In this document: positions 14,652-15,961 of the stretch, piece by piece | Layout: each line of letters opens with the position of its first letter | Position numbering within the stretch: the first letter of the stretch is position 1 | NCBI GenBank assembly: GCA_003531665.1 | Contig: DQFC01000036.1 | Location: 42,710 to 58,670, forward strand | From: Candidatus Collierbacteria bacterium | Lineage (GTDB): Bacteria > Patescibacteriota > Microgenomatia > UBA1400 > MFAQ01 | Direction of reading: 5' to 3' | Length of the DNA: 15,961 nt | Notes under the pieces: generated by a model | Told to the model about the DNA's origin: nothing | The model's database searches: none | What the model saw: the letters and a program-made list of their open reading frames with translations, nothing else | Position numbers and translations under genes: made by a program

Positions 14652-15961
14652 ATGCTGCGTCTAATCGTAAAAATTTTCGTATTTTTTGGCATATTTTTCT
14701 GGGTAGTCAGACCATCTTTTGCTGTCGAACCCGGAATATCTATTGCAAATATTTTAAATGGAGTTTGGAAATACAATACCCAATCAATCTTCGATTTTGG
14801 AAACTCAGTTTCTAATATCTGGCCCAAGGACAATAAAGTCCTGACACTAAATTCTAATTCCGGCCAAAGACCCATCGATCTTTCCAATATCGAAGAAATA
14901 AATGTTATCCTCGCCCAAAATAAGCAATTCCTCGAGAAATTAAGTCCAAAGCCTGTAGTCAAAGACTTAAACCTGGATCCAAAAGCGCTTAAACTCACCG
15001 AAAAACTCGAACAAACCAAGACCGCCGCAGCCAACATCTACAGCGGAATTCAAAATCTCAAAAGTCGCTATCTCTTGTTGTCTCAAAAATGGAATAACTT
15101 GACCGAGAGCGAAGTCAGGTCCGAGCTCACCACCCTTTCTTCAATTTTTACTCAAAATACGACTCAAAAAGATCTGGGCATTCTCGCCACCGCCGAGTGG
15201 CTAAAAGCTTCCTGGGATCATTCCATCATGGTAAACCTAGTGGACGAAACACAGGTCATCCAAAGCCAAATAGAGAATCTTTTGAACGACGTCATCACTT
15301 CCGGAAAAACAAGTGACTCTTCGGCTCTCGATCCAACCTTCACTCACATAAACAAACTAGACCAGATCATAGGAACTTCCCTTGCCCAAGCCACGGACTT
15401 AAGCCTCTTTGGCTTTATCAGAAAAACCTTCGACCAAATCGCTACATTCGACAAACAATCTTTGGAGGCAACTCGCCTTTTAACCGAAATCAACGATGAC
15501 CCTACCAAAGATCTGACTATCGCAATAGACCGACTGAAAGGTGAAATACTAGGAACCAATCTGCTTCCAAACGCAAATTTGTTTCTTTCCGCTACTGTCT
15601 ACTCTCACTCGGCCACCAACAAAGTCCTGGGTCTCTTGGCCTTAGTAAACAGCAACAAGATTCGTCTTGCGGGTGGAACAGGCCAAATCATCAATAATAT
15701 CTGGATTGAGGAAGGCAACGTTATCTTTAAAATCATGGCTTCCAATCCCAGCCGTACCCAAATTCAAACAGCAAATATCAAATATCTTCTCCCGACAGAG
15801 CTAAAACAAGAGCAAATCCTCAGCCATTCTCCTGAGCTCGCCATCGGCACAGACGCAAACGAAAACGCCCAAGTGGCTTCGGGCGAGATCCTGCTGTCTC
15901 CCTTGGAAACACGTGTTTTTTCGGTAGAAGTGGAGGATATCTGGACCTTCAATCCTGGTGA
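14652..15961 (+). CDS. Secreted helix-rich protein of unknown function, 3'-truncated by the window
   Basis: The frame is open from the ATG at 14652 to the window end, 436 codons without a stop. The N-terminus MLRLIVKIFVFFGIFFWVV followed by RPSFA|VEP is a good signal peptide with likely cleavage after Ala24. Residues about 75-300 are rich in Leu, Lys, Glu, Gln and Asn with heptad-like spacing (INVILAQNKQFLEKL, KALKLTEKLEQTKTAAANIY), suggesting coiled coils or a helical bundle. Residues about 345-432 look beta-rich: NVIFKIMASNPS, NIKYLLPTELKQEQIL and SPLETRVFSVEVEDIW. From memory, a similar LLP-x-E-x-K segment with an ET-x-x-F-x-VEVEDIW ending recurs in secreted proteins of Patescibacteria and Omnitrophota; no search was possible here. 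It is the only clear Sec substrate in the window and may be a cell-surface partner of the giant protein. The A-rich stretch before the ATG has at most a weak AAGA. Confidence 0.8.
   Translation, partial: MLRLIVKIFVFFGIFFWVVRPSFAVEPGISIANILNGVWKYNTQSIFDFGNSVSNIWPKDNKVLTLNSNSGQRPIDLSNIEEINVILAQNKQFLEKLSPKPVVKDLNLDPKALKLTEKLEQTKTAAANIYSGIQNLKSRYLLLSQKWNNLTESEVRSELTTLSSIFTQNTTQKDLGILATAEWLKASWDHSIMVNLVDETQVIQSQIENLLNDVITSGKTSDSSALDPTFTHINKLDQIIGTSLAQATDLSLFGFIRKTFDQIATFDKQSLEATRLLTEINDDPTKDLTIAIDRLKGEILGTNLLPNANLFLSATVYSHSATNKVLGLLALVNSNKIRLAGGTGQIINNIWIEEGNVIFKIMASNPSRTQIQTANIKYLLPTELKQEQILSHSPELAIGTDANENAQVASGEILLSPLETRVFSVEVEDIWTFNPG

Overview
The window suggests an uncultured bacterium with compact, overlapping genes, most likely a Candidate Phyla Radiation (Patescibacteria-type) genome. 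A phage or virus of such a host cannot be excluded. This is inferred from gene style: multi-domain glycosyltransferase fusions, a glycine-rich plus Ser-Pro giant protein, and a secreted coiled-coil protein with no familiar family. TGA works as a stop: several genes end in TGA inside an ATGA start/stop overlap, which argues against the TGA-recoding CPR lineages. None of the eight visible gene starts has a clear Shine-Dalgarno sequence. All real genes lie on the + strand.

Layout. Bases 1-6370 hold six tightly packed genes of glycan or protein modification: a truncated SAM methyltransferase (1-491), a small GT-A-like protein (502-1146), a second methyltransferase (1143-1637), a CgeB-type glycosyltransferase (1634-2590), a three-module FkbM methyltransferase/GT-A/GT2 fusion (2592-4637), and a two-module glycosyltransferase (4634-6370). 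The N-terminal half of the last protein carries the metal-site motifs of mucin-type polypeptide GalNAc transferases, and its C-terminal half is a paralogue of the 502-1146 product. Three junctions are 4-base ATGA overlaps, so the cluster is probably one translationally coupled operon.

After a 116-base gap comes a 7.8-kb gene (6487-14334, 2615 aa). It has an N-terminal glycine-rich domain, then about 2350 residues in which serine sits at essentially every odd residue, built mainly from an 18-residue (54-bp) unit such as SPSLSPSASVSPSISPSV. It ends in a short basic/hydrophobic tail. A 68-aa gene follows (14394-14600); it has a miniature Ser/Pro linker and the same 23-residue C-terminal tail. 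The window ends inside a secreted, helix-rich protein (14652 onward).

Working model (inference): the six upstream genes build, attach and methylate O-glycans on the serine face of the giant Ser-X repeat protein. This would be a patescibacterial analogue of Gram-positive serine-rich-repeat adhesin loci, with a mucin-type initiating enzyme instead of GtfA/GtfB. The shared C-terminal tail of the giant and mini proteins may be a previously undescribed anchoring, sorting or recognition element.
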